A DNA stretch of 64,000 nt from Mycolicibacterium moriokaense (GTDB lineage: Bacteria; Actinomycetota; Actinomycetes; Mycobacteriales; Mycobacteriaceae): contig NZ_AP022560.1 in the NCBI RefSeq assembly GCF_010726085.1, forward strand, positions 5,332,001 to 5,396,000, read 5' to 3'. Positions within the stretch are counted from its first letter, which is position 1; the number at the start of each line of letters is the position of its first letter. Positions 24,420-34,250 of the stretch are shown one piece after another. A program made the position numbers and the translations under genes. The notes below the pieces were generated by a model. That model was not told the DNA's origin. It saw only the letters and a list, made by a program, of their open reading frames with translations, and did no database searches.

Positions 24420-25086
24420 CCGTCGTCAGCCCGGCCCGGCCGCTGACGGAGTAGGTCAGCTGTACCTTGCCGATTCGACCGAACCCCGGACGAGCATGTC
24501 CGGTGATCTCATAACCGCAGACCCTGGCGTCCAGTCGGGCGGACGCACCCTGCCAGTCACCGTTGGTGACCAGCAGGGTGCAGCCCTTCTGCCGCGCCCG
24601 GGCAATGACCGCCCGTGCGCGGGTGGCGGGCACCGAACGCCCACCCAGCCCAAGCACCACCATGTCCATGCCGTCCATCAGGACCGCGGCCACCTCGATC
24701 GGGTCGCTTCCCGGGTCGGGGATGACCGCGATCCTGCTCAGATCCGCCCCCATCTCCACAGCAGCCAGCAGACCGGCCTCGGGGTGTCCGACGATCGCGG
24801 CATGGCCGCCCTCCGCCGTCACCGCCGCCACCATGCGCAACGGCAGCGACCGGGCACCCGACAACACCGCGACCGTCCCGCGCGGCAACGGCGCCGGGAA
24901 CGCGTCGCCCAGCTCTTCAGGTAGCGGCAGCAAACTTTCGGCGTCGGAAAGCCGGTCCCCGGCGGGCACTGCCCCGCGACGCCCGACACCCACCTTTCCC
25001 GACACCGCCGCCATCTTGCGACGCAGGTATTCCAGCTGTTCAGCGCGGTCTGGGCGGCGCTGATCCAGGCTCAAGGCAGCTGTCAC
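24409..25086 (-). CDS. imuA': ImuA' mutasome accessory protein
   Basis: 225-aa RecA-like-fold protein without an obvious Walker A, as in mycobacterial ImuA' (Rv3395c). The N-terminal helix [18 protein letters not shown] and the core [20 protein letters not shown] are recognisable. It acts with ImuB and DnaE2 in damage-induced mutagenesis. The start is GTG 25086, and a LexA box lies 37 bp upstream at 25123-25138. The 11-bp overlap with imuB implies coupled translation. Confidence 0.93.
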   Translation of the reverse strand: MTAALSLDQRRPDRAEQLEYLRRKMAAVSGKVGVGRRGAVPAGDRLSDAESLLPLPEELGDAFPAPLPRGTVAVLSGARSLPLRMVAAVTAEGGHAAIVGHPEAGLLAAVEMGADLSRIAVIPDPGSDPIEVAAVLMDGMDMVVLGLGGRSVPATRARAVIARARQKGCTLLVTNGDWQGASARLDARVCGYEITGHARPGFGRIGKVQLTYSVSGRAGLTTVAQ

Positions 25087-25122
25087 AACAGCACCTCCCG
25101 CATCACCAGAATCATTCGATGT

Positions 25123-25138
25123 TCGAATGTATGTTCGA
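25123..25138 (-). promoter_or_regulatory. LexA (SOS) box of imuA'-imuB
   Basis: TCGAATGTATGTTCGA matches TCGAAC-N4-GTTCGA at eleven of twelve fixed positions. It lies 37 bp before the imuA' start. Confidence 0.9.
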
Positions 25139-25176
25139 TGCCCCGAGTAAACACCGGGGCACCGACAACCGTCAAG

Positions 25177-25212
25177 CGATCAGGAGAGCGATCAGAAGAC
25201 CGATCAGGAGTC
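25177..25212. repeat. three 12-bp tandem repeats after guaA
   Basis: CGATCAGGAGAG, CGATCAGAAGAC and CGATCAGGAGTC follow each other without gap, flanked by looser copies (CCGTCAAG, GGTCAGCT). They lie between the guaA stop and the imuA' LexA box. Confidence 0.7.
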
Positions 25213-25219
25213 GGTCAGC

Positions 25220-26779
25220 TCATTCCCATTCGATGGTGCCCGGCGGCTTGCTGGTGATGTCCAGCACCACGCGGTTGACCTCGCGGACCTCGTTGGTGAT
25301 GCGCGTGGAGATGCGCTCCAGCACCTCGTAGGGCACCCGCGTCCAGTCCGCGGTCATCGCATCCTCACTGGACACCGGGCGCAGCACGATCGGATGGCCA
25401 TAGGTGCGGCCATCGCCCTGCACCCCCACCGAACGGATACCGGCAAGCAGCACGACGGGGCACTGCCAGATCTGGTTGTCCAGACCGGCGGCGGTCAGTT
25501 CCTCACGTGCGATCGCGTCGGCACGCCGCAACGTCTCCAGTCGCGCAGCGGTCACCTCGCCGACGATCCGGATGCCCAGGCCCGGGCCCGGGAAGGGTTG
25601 GCGCGCAACGATTTCCTCGGGCAGGCCGAGTTCGCGGCCCACGGCGCGCACTTCGTCCTTGAACAACAGGCGAAGCGGTTCGACGAGTTTGAACTTCAGG
25701 TCGTCGGGCAGACCGCCAACGTTGTGGTGGCTCTTGATGTTCGCGGTCCCCGACCCGCCACCGGATTCCACCACGTCGGGATACAGCGTCCCCTGCACCA
25801 GGAATTCGACCTCAGAACCGCTGTCGCCCACAATATCTCGGACCGCACCCTCGAAGGCACGGATGAACTGCCTACCGATGATCTTGCGCTTGCCCTCTGG
25901 GTCGGTCACCCCGGAAAGCGCCTCCAGGAAGCGGTCGGCGACGTCGACGGTGACCAGATTGGCGCCGGTGGCGGCGACGAAATCGCGCTGCACCTGCGCC
26001 CGCTCACCGGCCCTCAGCAGACCGTGGTCGACGAATACGCATGTCAACCGGTCGCCGATGGCCCGTTGAACCAGCGCCGCAGCCACCGCGGAGTCCACCC
26101 CGCCGGACAACCCGCAGATCGCCCGCCCATCGCCGATCTGGTCGCGCACCTGCTCGACGAGCGCGTCGGCGATGTTCGCCGGCGTCCATTTCGAGTCGAT
26201 ACCGGCGAATTCGTGCAGGAAGCGGCTGAGGATCTGCTGACCGTGCGGGGTGTGCATCACCTCGGGGTGGTACTGCACACCCGCCAATCGCTTGGCCCGG
26301 TTCTCGAACGCCGCGACTGGCGCACCGGAGCTGGTGGCGACCACGTCGAAGCCTTCTGGCGCGACGGTCACCGCATCACCGTGACTCATCCACACCGGCT
26401 GTGTGGAAGGCAGATCGGAATGTAGCTCTCCCCCAGTCACTTTCAACTCGGTGCGGCCGAACTCGCTGGTGCCGGTGCGGGCGACCGTTCCCCCCAGCGC
26501 CTGTGCCATCGCCTGAAAGCCGTAGCAGATGCCGAACACTGGGACACCAAGGTCGAACACCTCGGCGTTCAATTGCGGAGCCCCTTCTTCATACACACTC
26601 GCGGGGCCGCCCGACAGCACGATGGCCCGCGGATCGCGCGCCTTGATCTCCTCAACGGTCGCGGTGTGCGGGATCACCTCGGAGTAGACGCGCGCTTCGC
26701 GGACACGACGGGCGATCAACTGCGCGTACTGCGCTCCGAAGTCGACGACCAGAACGGGACGGGGAGAACCTGTTGTCAC
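25220..26779 (-). CDS. guaA: GMP synthase (glutamine-hydrolysing)
   Basis: 519 aa; converts XMP to GMP with ATP and glutamine. The N-terminal class I amidotransferase domain has the nucleophile in FGICYGFQ near residue 85 and its His-x-Glu partner later. The ATP-pyrophosphatase domain begins with the P-loop-like SGGVDSA near residue 225. The C-terminal dimerisation domain ends in [10 protein letters not shown], the normal end of bacterial GuaA. It belongs to the purine set with guaB2 and guaB3 further right. Confidence 0.98.
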   Translation of the reverse strand: MTTGSPRPVLVVDFGAQYAQLIARRVREARVYSEVIPHTATVEEIKARDPRAIVLSGGPASVYEEGAPQLNAEVFDLGVPVFGICYGFQAMAQALGGTVARTGTSEFGRTELKVTGGELHSDLPSTQPVWMSHGDAVTVAPEGFDVVATSSGAPVAAFENRAKRLAGVQYHPEVMHTPHGQQILSRFLHEFAGIDSKWTPANIADALVEQVRDQIGDGRAICGLSGGVDSAVAAALVQRAIGDRLTCVFVDHGLLRAGERAQVQRDFVAATGANLVTVDVADRFLEALSGVTDPEGKRKIIGRQFIRAFEGAVRDIVGDSGSEVEFLVQGTLYPDVVESGGGSGTANIKSHHNVGGLPDDLKFKLVEPLRLLFKDEVRAVGRELGLPEEIVARQPFPGPGLGIRIVGEVTAARLETLRRADAIAREELTAAGLDNQIWQCPVVLLAGIRSVGVQGDGRTYGHPIVLRPVSSEDAMTADWTRVPYEVLERISTRITNEVREVNRVVLDITSKPPGTIEWE

Positions 26780-26792
26780 CCGAACAGTCTAG

Positions 26793-27041
26793 TCAGCGCC
26801 GCCACAGCACCGACGACCCTTCTTCGCTGGTGGCCATGGCCCTGATGAACGCCTCGTTGTCGAATCCGGGCAGCGCCTGCAGGCGGGGCAGGAGCTGATC
26901 GCTGTCGCCGAGTCCGATCGCGATGCGGGTGCCGTCGTCATAGGTGAAGACGAAGAACACGTCCTCCTCGACAGGGCCGCGCGCGGTGGTCCTCAGCGAA
27001 ACCTCGGCGACCGCCTCCCAGCGCACTCCCGTCAGGTCCAT
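26793..27041 (-). CDS. conserved hypothetical protein, 82 aa
   Basis: Small soluble protein that starts MDLTGVRWEAVAEVS and contains a strand-rich middle (DVFFVFTYDDGTRIAIGLGD) and a helical C-terminus. No named family or motif is recognised. It is 13 bp upstream of guaA on the same strand, so the two may be co-transcribed. Codon use is typical of the neighbourhood. Confidence 0.65.
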   Translation of the reverse strand: MDLTGVRWEAVAEVSLRTTARGPVEEDVFFVFTYDDGTRIAIGLGDSDQLLPRLQALPGFDNEAFIRAMATSEEGSSVLWRR

Positions 27042-27139
27042 CGGTGAAGTATGCCCGCGGGGGTTGGTGGGAATGGTATGGGGAATGGTGAAGTAGGGGT
27101 GCGAACCAAGATCGCGGTCAGAGCAAAGCGAGGTACCCA

Positions 27140-27877
27140 GTGCTCGGTCTACCCGAACCTATCCGTGCCACCCTTTTCGACCTCGACGGCGTACTGACGG
27201 ACACCGCCAGCGTCCACAAGAAGGCCTGGAAGTCGATGTTCGACGACTTCTTGAAGGCCGAGGCCGAGCGCACGGGAACCCCTTTCGTGCCGTTCGACAT
27301 CGACGCCGACTACCTGAAGTACGTCGACGGCAAGAAGCGGGAGGACGGCGTCCGGTCATTTCTCGCCAGCAGGGGCATCGAACTACCCGAGGGCAATCAG
27401 GATGATGGTCCCGACGCCCGCACGGTTCACGGCCTCGGGACCCGCAAGAACCAGATGTTCCAACATACCCTGCACACCGACGGCGTCGAGGTCTTCGAAG
27501 GCTCGCGCCGCTACCTCGAGGCGGCGGTCAACGCGGGGTTCGGCACCGCGGTGGTGTCGTCGAGCGCGAACACCCGCGAGGTGCTCGAACTGACCGGGCT
27601 CGACAAGTTCGTCCAGCACCGCGTGGACGGGGTGACCATACGGGAGCAGAACATCGCGGGGAAACCCGCGCCCGATTCGTTTCTGTACGCCGCGCAGCTG
27701 CTGAACGTCACACCCGCCGAGGCCGCCGTGTTCGAGGACGCGCTCTCGGGTGTCGAGGCGGGACGGGCAGGCAACTTCGGGTACGTCGTGGGCGTCGACC
27801 GCGTCGGCCACGCAGAGGCGTTGCGGCGCAAGGGCGCCGACGTGGTGGTCACCGATCTCGCGGAGTTGATGCGATGA
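27140..27877 (+). CDS. HAD hydrolase, beta-phosphoglucomutase-like
   Basis: 245-aa haloacid-dehalogenase-fold enzyme. Motif [10 protein letters not shown] has the nucleophilic and acid Asp near residues 14-16, VVSSSANT is motif II, KPAPDSF motif III and [12 protein letters not shown] motif IV. This set and the cap size fit beta-phosphoglucomutase (beta-G1P to G6P). Its stop overlaps the start of the GH65 gene, and the two form the classic phosphorylase-mutase pair. The start GTG 27140 is weakly supported by AGCGAGG upstream. Confidence 0.85.
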   Translation: MLGLPEPIRATLFDLDGVLTDTASVHKKAWKSMFDDFLKAEAERTGTPFVPFDIDADYLKYVDGKKREDGVRSFLASRGIELPEGNQDDGPDARTVHGLGTRKNQMFQHTLHTDGVEVFEGSRRYLEAAVNAGFGTAVVSSSANTREVLELTGLDKFVQHRVDGVTIREQNIAGKPAPDSFLYAAQLLNVTPAEAAVFEDALSGVEAGRAGNFGYVVGVDRVGHAEALRRKGADVVVTDLAELMR

Positions 27878-30228
27878 TCACCGGCGACAACTTCACCATC
27901 GAACCGTGGCATATCCGCGAAACCTCGCTGGATCTAGACCTTTTGGACGAATCCGAGTCGCTGTTCGCTCTGTCGAACGGTCATATCGGGATGCGCGGTA
28001 ACCTCGACGAGGGTGAACCGCACGGGCTGCCCGGCACCTACTTGAACTCGTTCTACGAGGTTCGTCCCCTGCCGTACGCCGAGGCGGGCTTCGGTTATCC
28101 GGAAGCCGGCCAGACGATCGTCAACGTCACCAACGGCAAACTGATACGCCTGCTCGTCGACGACGAGCCGTTCGATCTGCGCTACGGCGATCTTCTCGAA
28201 CATGAACGCGTCCTCGATATGCGGGCGGGCACGCTAACCCGGACCGCCCAGTGGCGGTCTCCCGCAGGCAAGCAGGTCAAGGTCGTGTCGACCCGGCTGG
28301 TCTCGTTGGCGCAGCGCAGTACCGCGGCGATCGAGTACACGGTCGAGGCCGTCGACGAATTCGTCCGCGTCACAGTGCAATCCCAGCTGATCGCCAACGA
28401 AGAGGTACCCGTGTCCTCGCAGGACCCCAGGGTGGCCGCCGTACTCGACAAGCCGTTGGAGGCGGTGCAGCACGAACATTCCGAGCGTGGCGCGATCCTG
28501 CTGCACCGCACCAAGGTCAGCGGCCTTCTCATGGCCGCCGCCATGGACCACGACGTCGAGGTGCCCGGCCGCGTCGAGGTGAGCACCGGCGCGGGCGAGG
28601 ACTGGGCGAACACCACCGTGATCTGTGGCCTACGCCCCGGCCAACGTCTGCGCATCGTGAAGTACCTCTCGTACGGCTGGTCGAGTCTGCGGTCCCGCCC
28701 GGCCCTGCGCGATCAAGTCGCAGCAGGGCTCAGTAGCGCGCGCTACACGGGATGGGAGGGCCTGCTCGAATCGCAGCGCGAATACCTCGACCGGTTCTGG
28801 GACTGCGCCGACGTGGAGGTCGAGGGTGATCCCGACAGCCAGCAAGCAGTGCGGTTCGGGCTGTTCCATGTGCTGCAGGCCAGCGCGCGCGCCGAGCGCC
28901 GCGCGATTCCGGGAAAGGGATTGACGGGCACCGGATACGACGGACACGCGTTCTGGGACACCGAAGGTTACGTACTGCCGTTGCTCACCTACACCGCACC
29001 GCACGCGGCCGCCGACGCCCTGCGGTGGCGGGCCTCGACTCTGGATCTCGCCAGAGAGCGGGCCGCCCAACTCGACCTCACGGGTGCCGCGTTTCCGTGG
29101 CGCACCATCCGCGGTGAGGAGTGCTCGGCGTACTGGCCCGCCGGCACGGCCGGCTGGCATGTGAACGCCGACATCGCAATGGCGTTCGAGCGCTACCGCA
29201 TCGTCACCGGCGACGAGTCCTTGGAAGCAGAATGCGGACTCGAGGTCCTCGTCGAAACCGCGCGGTTGTGGCTTTCGCTGGGACATCATGACCGGCACGG
29301 GGTCTGGCATCTCGACGGCGTGACCGGACCGGACGAGTACACCGCCATCGTGCGAGACAACGTCTTCACCAATCTGATGGCGGCACACAACCTTCGGACC
29401 GCGGCCGAGGCGTGCCTGCGCCATCCTGACCGGGCCGACGAGTTGGGTGTCACCGCGGCGGAGATGGCCGATTGGCGCAACGCGGCCGACGACGCGCACA
29501 TCCCGTTCGACGAGGAACTCGGTGTCCACCCGCAGTGTGAGGGATTCACGACCCTTCGCGAGTGGGACTTCACGTCCAACACGTCCTATCCCCTGCTGTT
29601 GCACGAGCCGTATGTTCGGCTGTATCCGGCGCAGGTGCTCAAACAGGCGGACCTCGTGTTGGCCATGCATTGGCAGAGCCACGCGTTCACCCCGGAACAG
29701 AAGGCGCGCAACGTCGACTACTACGAGCGCCGCACCACGCGCGACTCGTCGCTGTCGGCATGTACGCAGGCGGTGATGTGTGCCGACGTCGGCCATCTCG
29801 AACTCGCACACGACTACGCGTATGAGGCGGCACTCATCGATCTGCGCGATCTGCACCACAACACACGCGACGGTCTGCACATGGCGTCACTGGCAGGTGC
29901 GTGGACGGCGCTGGTGGCCGGCTTCGGCGGACTGCGTGACGACGACGGCGTGCTATCGCTCGACCCGCAGCTGCCGACCGGCATCACGCGACTGCGATTT
30001 CGGTTGCGGTGGCGCGACTTCCGGCTCACGGTGGACGTCAACCACGAGAACGTCACCTATACGGTGCGCGACGGGCCCCGCCACGGTCTGACGATCCGGC
30101 ACGCCGGGTCGGATCTGAGGCTCAACACAGATCAGCCGTCGACGGTGGCGATCCACCCTCGACGGCCACTGCTGCCTGAGCCGCAGCAGCCCCCTGGCCG
30201 GGAGCCGCTGCGGCGCAAGCCGATTTAG
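27874..30228 (+). CDS. glycoside hydrolase family 65 protein
   Basis: 784 aa with the GH65 plan: N-terminal beta-sandwich, (alpha/alpha)6 barrel, C-terminal beta domain. The catalytic acid Glu is in [11 protein letters not shown] near residue 490, and QCEGF follows. GH65 members are inverting phosphorylases (maltose, trehalose, kojibiose, nigerose) or, more rarely, hydrolases. Coupling by ATGA to a beta-phosphoglucomutase-like HAD favours a phosphorylase that releases beta-glucose-1-phosphate. Which disaccharide is used cannot be read from the sequence. Homologue in M. tuberculosis: Rv3401. Confidence 0.9.
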   Translation: MITGDNFTIEPWHIRETSLDLDLLDESESLFALSNGHIGMRGNLDEGEPHGLPGTYLNSFYEVRPLPYAEAGFGYPEAGQTIVNVTNGKLIRLLVDDEPFDLRYGDLLEHERVLDMRAGTLTRTAQWRSPAGKQVKVVSTRLVSLAQRSTAAIEYTVEAVDEFVRVTVQSQLIANEEVPVSSQDPRVAAVLDKPLEAVQHEHSERGAILLHRTKVSGLLMAAAMDHDVEVPGRVEVSTGAGEDWANTTVICGLRPGQRLRIVKYLSYGWSSLRSRPALRDQVAAGLSSARYTGWEGLLESQREYLDRFWDCADVEVEGDPDSQQAVRFGLFHVLQASARAERRAIPGKGLTGTGYDGHAFWDTEGYVLPLLTYTAPHAAADALRWRASTLDLARERAAQLDLTGAAFPWRTIRGEECSAYWPAGTAGWHVNADIAMAFERYRIVTGDESLEAECGLEVLVETARLWLSLGHHDRHGVWHLDGVTGPDEYTAIVRDNVFTNLMAAHNLRTAAEACLRHPDRADELGVTAAEMADWRNAADDAHIPFDEELGVHPQCEGFTTLREWDFTSNTSYPLLLHEPYVRLYPAQVLKQADLVLAMHWQSHAFTPEQKARNVDYYERRTTRDSSLSACTQAVMCADVGHLELAHDYAYEAALIDLRDLHHNTRDGLHMASLAGAWTALVAGFGGLRDDDGVLSLDPQLPTGITRLRFRLRWRDFRLTVDVNHENVTYTVRDGPRHGLTIRHAGSDLRLNTDQPSTVAIHPRRPLLPEPQQPPGREPLRRKPI

Positions 30229-30231
30229 TTG

Positions 30232-30630
30232 TCAGATCTTTCCGGCGAGCCAGGCTTGTTCCTGGCCCGGATCCGGCAGTACCCGGCCGCCCTCGATGGC
30301 GAACCGCGCCGGACTGTTGCCGATCACGACGAGCACACGCTCGGCCGGGATCCCGGTCACTCGGGTTGCGGCCTCGGCGACTTCGGTGACCAGGCGACTG
30401 GTCTCGTCGTCGGGATGTCCGCTCCGGACCCACCCGTTGATGATCAACGGGCGGGCCGGACGGCCGTCGGTGTAGACATCTTCGGTCGGCAACTCGTTGA
30501 ACACCACGTTGATGTAGGTGCTCGGCACGTGGTTGACCGTGGAATGGATCCGGGTCACCTCCGCCGCGAGTGCCGCCTTGTCCTCGGGACGCAACGTCCC
30601 TCGCGCAGTGGTGCAGGTATAGATAGGCAT
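30232..30630 (-). CDS. tautomerase-superfamily protein, 132 aa
   Basis: Begins MPIYTCTT, so Pro2 would be the catalytic N-terminal proline of 4-oxalocrotonate tautomerase-like enzymes. The length of 132 aa fits a fused two-motif (cis-CaaD/MSAD-like) member, with a second half that begins RPLIINGWVRSGHP. It follows the TPP enzyme gene by 18 bp on the same strand, which suggests a shared catabolic route for 2-oxo or aromatic acids. Substrate unknown. Confidence 0.75.
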   Translation of the reverse strand: MPIYTCTTARGTLRPEDKAALAAEVTRIHSTVNHVPSTYINVVFNELPTEDVYTDGRPARPLIINGWVRSGHPDDETSRLVTEVAEAATRVTGIPAERVLVVIGNSPARFAIEGGRVLPDPGQEQAWLAGKI

Positions 30631-30648
30631 CCGTCTAACTCCTGTGTC

Positions 30649-32262
30649 TCAGCCGAGATGCGGCAGTTGAGGGATGGTGGGGACGACAATGACGGTCGGA
30701 CCGTCGGCGTTCAGCGCGGTCGTCAACTCCTGCGCCAGCATGTCGGAGTCGTCGACCTCGACCGCACGGCACCCGAATCCGGTTGCCAGCGACGTGATGT
30801 CGAGATCTGGCAGCTGCAGACCTGGCACGTTCGGCGTCTTCTCCAGCAGCGCAAACGATTTGAGAATCGCGTACTCACCGTTGCGCAGGACCACGAACAC
30901 GATCGGTAGCTTGTGCTGAGCCGCCGTCCAGATCGCCTGGATCGAGTACTCGAACGAGCCGTCGCCGATGGTCGCGATGATGTTGCGCTTGACGCCGCGG
31001 GCCCGGTCGCCCAGTGCGACGCCCACCGCGGCGGGCACGCCCCAACCGATGCCGCCGCTCGGAGTGGCGAAGAAGCCCTGCGAGTGGGTCGTCGGCAGCC
31101 AGTTGAACAGATCGACCATCGTCGACGTCGACTCCATGACAACCGACGCGTCGTCCGGCTTGACCGAGCTGATCACCTCGTAGACCGCGTTGGACGTCAT
31201 CGGCGCCTGCGCGGGCAGATCCGAGTGCAGGTCACGCACCAGCGGTGCGGGACGCTGGCGGTCGGCGGGCACCTCGATCAGCTCGGTCAGCTGCGTCAGC
31301 GCCGTAGTGACGTCGCCGGTCAGGCTGTCGCCCACCGGGGCGACCGCCGACAGGTGGGTGTCGGACGTGATCTGCAGCAGTTCGGTGCCCTCCGGCAGGT
31401 ACTCGCCCGCGACGTAGGGGTAGTACCGGAACACCTGAGCACCGACCACCACGACGAGATCGTGACCGTGCACCGTCTGCTCGACCTCGGCAATCGTCAT
31501 CGGCATGACCCCGGCGTACAGCGGATGAGTCTCGGGGAACGACACGCGATCACCCAGTGCGCTGCCGTACACGGGCGCGCCCAGCTTCTCGGCGAACGCG
31601 ATCCCGGCGTCCCAGCCGCCGGCCCGGTCCACCTCGGGACCGAACAGCACCATCGGACGCTTCGCGGCACTGATGCGCTCGGCGAACTCGGCCAGTCGGC
31701 CGGCATCCGGGGCGACCCGTTCGCTGACGGTCCGCACGACGGCGGGGCCCAATGCGGGCTTGTCCCAGTCGTCGAGCGGGATCGACAGGAACACGGGTCC
31801 CATCGGCGGCTGCATCGCGATGGCGTACGCCTGCATGAACGCCGCAGGCACGTCCTCGGCACGGACGGGCTCATACGACCACTTCACCCATGGCTGCGGC
31901 AGTTCCGTCGCCCGCGGATTGTTCAGGTACGGATCGGTGATCGACATCTCGCGAGCCTGCTGGCCGGCGGTGATGATCAGCGGGGTGTTGGCCCGGTAGG
32001 ACGCGATCAGGCTGCCCATCGCATTGCCGGTGCCCGCCGCAGTGTGCAGGTTCACCAGCGCCGGCCGACCCGTCGACTGTGCGAAGCCGTCGGCCATCGC
32101 CAACGCGGAAGCCTCCTGCAACGCAAGGACATAGGTGAAGTCGTCCGGGAAGTCCCGCAGGAAGGATTGCTCGGTGGAGCCCGGGTTACCGAAGACCGTT
32201 GTCAGGCCCAGGGTCCGGAGGAGGTCGTACGTCACGTCGTGAACGGTCTTCTGGTCAGCCAT
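30649..32262 (-). CDS. TPP-dependent decarboxylase, benzoylformate-decarboxylase-like
   Basis: 537 aa with the three domains of the acetolactate synthase/2-oxoacid decarboxylase superfamily. FGNPGSTEQSFL near residue 24 is the benzoylformate-decarboxylase signature, the activating Glu is in ALQEASALAMADG near 48, and the TPP-Mg site is GDGSFEYSIQAIW with the later Asn. I start at ATG 32262 behind AGGGG. The likely chemistry is non-oxidative decarboxylation of an aryl- or alkyl-2-oxoacid. It forms an operon with the tautomerase. Confidence 0.85.
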   Translation of the reverse strand: MADQKTVHDVTYDLLRTLGLTTVFGNPGSTEQSFLRDFPDDFTYVLALQEASALAMADGFAQSTGRPALVNLHTAAGTGNAMGSLIASYRANTPLIITAGQQAREMSITDPYLNNPRATELPQPWVKWSYEPVRAEDVPAAFMQAYAIAMQPPMGPVFLSIPLDDWDKPALGPAVVRTVSERVAPDAGRLAEFAERISAAKRPMVLFGPEVDRAGGWDAGIAFAEKLGAPVYGSALGDRVSFPETHPLYAGVMPMTIAEVEQTVHGHDLVVVVGAQVFRYYPYVAGEYLPEGTELLQITSDTHLSAVAPVGDSLTGDVTTALTQLTELIEVPADRQRPAPLVRDLHSDLPAQAPMTSNAVYEVISSVKPDDASVVMESTSTMVDLFNWLPTTHSQGFFATPSGGIGWGVPAAVGVALGDRARGVKRNIIATIGDGSFEYSIQAIWTAAQHKLPIVFVVLRNGEYAILKSFALLEKTPNVPGLQLPDLDITSLATGFGCRAVEVDDSDMLAQELTTALNADGPTVIVVPTIPQLPHLG

Positions 32263-32442
32263 GGTTAGCCCCTTAGCAGTTGGAATAAATGCCGACTGCC
32301 AGGTGTTTCCCAGCAGCTTGCCAAGAAGGGTCGCCTGTGCGAAGTCGTGAGTCATCGGCGCTGGCAGCCATCCAGCCGCAAGGCAGACAGGAAAGTGTTG
32401 GTACCGCTAGCCGGTATACGGGTTACGCCACTTGTTTCGAGA

Positions 32443-34179
32443 TCAGCCCGCCGAGCTGACCGGCTCGATCGGCAGATGCCGCAGCGCGGCGGGTGCGTCG
32501 GCGGGCACGACGGGATGCTCCGGCGGGATGGGCGCTAGCCGCTTGTACGGCTCGCCCTGTGCGGGCCGTTGGTCCACCTGCCCCTTGTTGGGCCATAACG
32601 ACGTCGCGCGCTCGGCCTGCGCGGTGATCGAAAGTGACGGATTGACACCAAGATTCGCCGAAACCGACGCCCCGTCGTGCACCGACAGCGTCGGGTAGTT
32701 GTACACCCGCTGATAGGGATCGATGACGCCGTGCTCGGCAGAGTCACCGATCGCCGCACCACCGAGGTAGTGCGCGGTCAGCGGGATGTTGAACAGTTCG
32801 CCCCAGGTGCCGCCCGCGACGCCGTCGATCTTCTCGGCGATCCGCCGGGTTACCTGGTTGCCGACCGGAATCCACGACGGATTGGGTTCCCCGTGGCCCT
32901 GCTTGCTGTCCAGCCGCCGGAAGCCGAACCTGGTGCGGCGGGTGAACGTGGTGATCGAGTTGTCGAGATGCTGCATGACCAATGCGATCATCGTCCGCTC
33001 GCTCCACCTGCGCACGATCAGGAGTCGCAGCAGCTTGCGCGGATTCGCCGCGGCCTGTTGGAGGAACTGCCTCCACCTCGGAATGTCGGTCCCCAGGGGG
33101 CCGGCGCCGTCGGTCATCAGGGTCTGCAGCAGCCCCATCGCATTGGAGCCCTTGCCGTAGCGCACCGGCTCGATATGCGTGTCGGCCGTCGGGTGGATCG
33201 ACGACGTGATCGCCACGCCGTGCGTCAGGTCCAGATCCTTGGACACTTCGAAACGTCCGGCGCCGACGATCGACTCTGAGTTGGTCCGGGTGAGCACGCC
33301 GAGCTTGTCGGACAACTTCGGCAGCTTGCCCGCGTCGCGCATCTTGAACAACAGCTTCTGGGTGCCGAAGGTGCCCGCCGCCAGGATCACGTAGGTCGCC
33401 GTGAGTGTGCGACGCTTGCGCAATGGCGACAGGCCGGTGCGTGCCGTGCGCACCTCCCACAGCCCGTCGGACCGCTGCTGGAATCCGGTCACGGTTGTCA
33501 TCGGAATGACTTCTGCCCCAGCCTTTTCCGCCAAACCGAGGTAGTTCTTCAGCAGGGTGTTCTTGGCGCCGTAGCGACACCCCGTCATACATGAACCGCA
33601 TTCGATGCAGCCGGTGCGCGCCGGCCCTGCGCCGCCGAAGTACGGGTCGGGCACGGTCTTGCCGGGGGTCTTGGTGCCGTCCGGACCGAAGAACACGCCG
33701 ACCGGCGTCGGCACGAACGTGTCGCCAACGCCCATCTCGTCGGCGACCTCTTTCATGACCCGGTCGGCGTCGGTGAATGTCGGGTTGGTGACGACGCCGA
33801 GCATCCGCTGGGCCTGGTCGTAATGCGGCATCAGCTCCGCGCGCCAGTCGGTGATGTTCTTCCACTGCGGATCGTTGAAGAACGGCTCCGGCGGCACATA
33901 GAGCGTGTTGGCGTAGTTGAGCGACCCGCCGCCGACGCCGGCACCGGCCAGGATCATCACGTTGCGCAGCAGGTGGATCCGCTGGATGCCGTACATGCCG
34001 AGTTTCGGTGCCCACAGGAACTTGCGCAGGTTCCACGAGGTCTTCGCGAACTCCTCGTCAGCGAACCGGCGGCCCGCCTCGACCACACCGACCCGGTAGC
34101 CCTTCTCGGTCAGCCTCAGCGCTGAGACGCTGCCACCGAACCCCGAACCGATGACCAGCACGTCGTAGTCAGGCTTCAT
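32443..34179 (-). CDS. choD: cholesterol oxidase-family GMC oxidoreductase (ChoD)
   Basis: 578-aa FAD enzyme of the glucose-methanol-choline family. The FAD-binding motif IGSGFGGSVSALRL is at the N-terminus, GAGVGGGSLNYANTLYVPP near residue 80 is the GMC signature 1 region, and IECGSCMTGCRYGAKN near residue 195 is a Cys cluster typical of this cholesterol-oxidase group. The position right beside guaB3 matches Rv3409c. Whether it oxidises cholesterol itself is uncertain; homologues have been questioned as the main catabolic enzyme. Confidence 0.9.
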   Translation of the reverse strand: MKPDYDVLVIGSGFGGSVSALRLTEKGYRVGVVEAGRRFADEEFAKTSWNLRKFLWAPKLGMYGIQRIHLLRNVMILAGAGVGGGSLNYANTLYVPPEPFFNDPQWKNITDWRAELMPHYDQAQRMLGVVTNPTFTDADRVMKEVADEMGVGDTFVPTPVGVFFGPDGTKTPGKTVPDPYFGGAGPARTGCIECGSCMTGCRYGAKNTLLKNYLGLAEKAGAEVIPMTTVTGFQQRSDGLWEVRTARTGLSPLRKRRTLTATYVILAAGTFGTQKLLFKMRDAGKLPKLSDKLGVLTRTNSESIVGAGRFEVSKDLDLTHGVAITSSIHPTADTHIEPVRYGKGSNAMGLLQTLMTDGAGPLGTDIPRWRQFLQQAAANPRKLLRLLIVRRWSERTMIALVMQHLDNSITTFTRRTRFGFRRLDSKQGHGEPNPSWIPVGNQVTRRIAEKIDGVAGGTWGELFNIPLTAHYLGGAAIGDSAEHGVIDPYQRVYNYPTLSVHDGASVSANLGVNPSLSITAQAERATSLWPNKGQVDQRPAQGEPYKRLAPIPPEHPVVPADAPAALRHLPIEPVSSAG

Positions 34180-34250
34180 CGGCCCAGTATCCCGCTACCC
34201 ATGAGTAACGACTACCCAGGTAACCCTTACAGCTAACCCACGGAAACGCG

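Noticed and set aside
30913..32268. Rightward ORF of 451 codons
   Set aside because: Antisense to the benzoylformate-decarboxylase-like gene, which has full domain evidence.
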